The notes beneath the pieces are model-generated. The model searched no databases, was not told where the DNA came from, and saw only the letters and a list, made by a program, of their open reading frames with translations. A stretch of DNA of 6,495 nt from an uncultured Oscillospiraceae bacterium (GTDB taxonomy: Bacteria > Bacillota_A > Clostridia > Oscillospirales > Oscillospiraceae), in assembly GCA_900770015.1 (NCBI GenBank), contig CAAGIU010000322.1:1-6495 (forward strand). The letters run 5' to 3'. Positions 5,786-6,495 of this stretch are shown piece by piece (the first letter of the stretch is position 1; every line of letters starts with the position of its first letter). Made by a program: the position numbers and the translations under genes.

Positions 5786-6495
5786 TTAGGCCTCCAGGTT
5801 GATGCCGGTCTCCTTGGAGAAGACGTGGCAGACATGACCTGCGAAGTCGAACTTCACGGAAGCGCCGGTGCTCAGAGCGGCAACCTCTGCGCCGGTCATG
5901 TTCATGGTGGAGACGACCAGGACGACGTCGCGGCCCATGGCGGTGACGTGCAGGTGGACAGAGGAGCCCATCATTTCGGAAACGTCGACCTTGGCGGCGA
6001 TGCCATCGTTGCTCAGCTCGATGTGCTCGGGACGGACGCCCAGAACGATATCCTGCTCAGCAACATTGTTCTTGGCCAGCTTGGCCTGCTTCTCTTCGGA
6101 CAGCTCCACGGTCAGGTTGTCCAGCTGGACAGCGTACTTGCCGTTCTTCTTAACCAGCTTGGCGTTCTCGAACAGGTTCATCTGAGGAGTGCCGATGAAG
6201 GTGGCGACGAACAGGTTGTAGGGGTGGTTGAACACTTCCTGAGGAGTGCCGATCTGCTGAATGAAGCCGTCCTTCATGATGACGATACGATCGCCCAGGG
6301 TCATAGCCTCGGTCTGGTCGTGGGTAACGTAGATGAAAGTGGTGTTGATGCGCTGACGCAGCTTGATGATCTCAGCACGCATCTGGTTACGCAGCTTGGC
6401 GTCCAGGTTGGACAGAGGCTCGTCCATCAGCATGACCTGGGGGTTCCGGACGATGGCGCGGCCGATGGCAACACGCTGACGCTGACCACCGGACA
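5786..6495 (-). CDS. ugpC: UgpC/MsmX-type ABC transporter ATP-binding protein, C-terminal part (runs off right edge)
   Basis: This is the cytoplasmic ATPase that powers uptake of sugars or glycerol-3-phosphate through a carbohydrate (CUT1) importer. The visible 235 residues begin inside the signature motif (SGGQRQRVAIGRAIVRNP). They continue with Walker B MLMDEP (21-26), the D-loop SNLDAKLR (28-35) and the switch histidine in VTHDQ (His58). The regulatory OB-fold/TOBE domain of the MalK/MsmX/UgpC type carries GVRPEHI at 152-158. The whole protein should be about 370 residues, so roughly 135 (Walker A and Q-loop) lie outside the window. Stop TAA is at 5786-5788. Codon use (CGT, GCT, AAG, ATC) differs from the activase and suggests high expression. 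In Firmicutes one such ATPase often serves several importers, so the symbol names the family and not a proven substrate. Confidence 0.92.
   Translation of the reverse strand, partial: SGGQRQRVAIGRAIVRNPQVMLMDEPLSNLDAKLRNQMRAEIIKLRQRINTTFIYVTHDQTEAMTLGDRIVIMKDGFIQQIGTPQEVFNHPYNLFVATFIGTPQMNLFENAKLVKKNGKYAVQLDNLTVELSEEKQAKLAKNNVAEQDIVLGVRPEHIELSNDGIAAKVDVSEMMGSSVHLHVTAMGRDVVLVVSTMNMTGAEVAALSTGASVKFDFAGHVCHVFSKETGINLEA

Noticed and set aside
1..6495. tRNA, rRNA, CRISPR arrays, transposase or phage genes.
   Set aside because: I saw no cloverleaf, regular spacer-repeat pattern, recombinase motif or phage-type gene on either strand.

Overview
The window looks like chromosomal DNA of a GC-rich, strictly anaerobic Clostridia member, probably Oscillospiraceae-like. 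This rests on the large oxygen-sensitive-type acyl-CoA dehydratase activase, the UgpC/MsmX-type sugar-transport ATPase, strong AGGAGG-type ribosome binding sites, and intergenic GGGAGGAT/ATCCTCCC hairpin repeats of a kind I associate with that group. No species call is possible from the sequence alone.

Layout from left to right. Bases 1-199 (minus) are the N-terminus of a family 2 glycosyltransferase running off the left edge, with its own promoter (243-271). A strong hairpin terminator (311-355) separates it from a 1415-residue minus-strand gene (373-4620). That gene encodes a fused protein: two BadF/HgdC-type ATPase modules, a four-cysteine linker, then DUF2229 and 2-hydroxyacyl-CoA dehydratase (HgdB)-like regions. 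Next is a 578-base gap without a convincing protein gene (4621-5198). A TetR-type regulator follows on the plus strand (5199-5729). A shared bidirectional terminator (5746-5773) comes next, then the C-terminal two thirds of a UgpC/MsmX-type ABC ATPase on the minus strand, running off the right edge.

The gap is the most interesting part. It holds two good sigma-A-like promoters facing each other with adjacent -10 boxes: plus TTGACT-N17-TATGAT, leading into the regulator gene, and minus TTGAAG-N17-TATAAT, leading toward the activase. The minus promoter is followed by about 150 bases rich in hairpins and then an intrinsic terminator (4901-4941). Its 14-bp stem includes three G-U pairs that exist only in the minus-strand RNA. 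This predicts either a free-standing small RNA of roughly 180 nt or a terminated (attenuated) leader more than 450 nt upstream of the activase gene. Between that terminator and the activase start lies a 147-base inverted-repeat element.

Working model (inference): the TetR-type regulator controls itself and the divergent leader/activase transcript from the shared promoter region, and a second control acts by premature termination. The glycosyltransferase and the ABC ATPase are separate transcription units.
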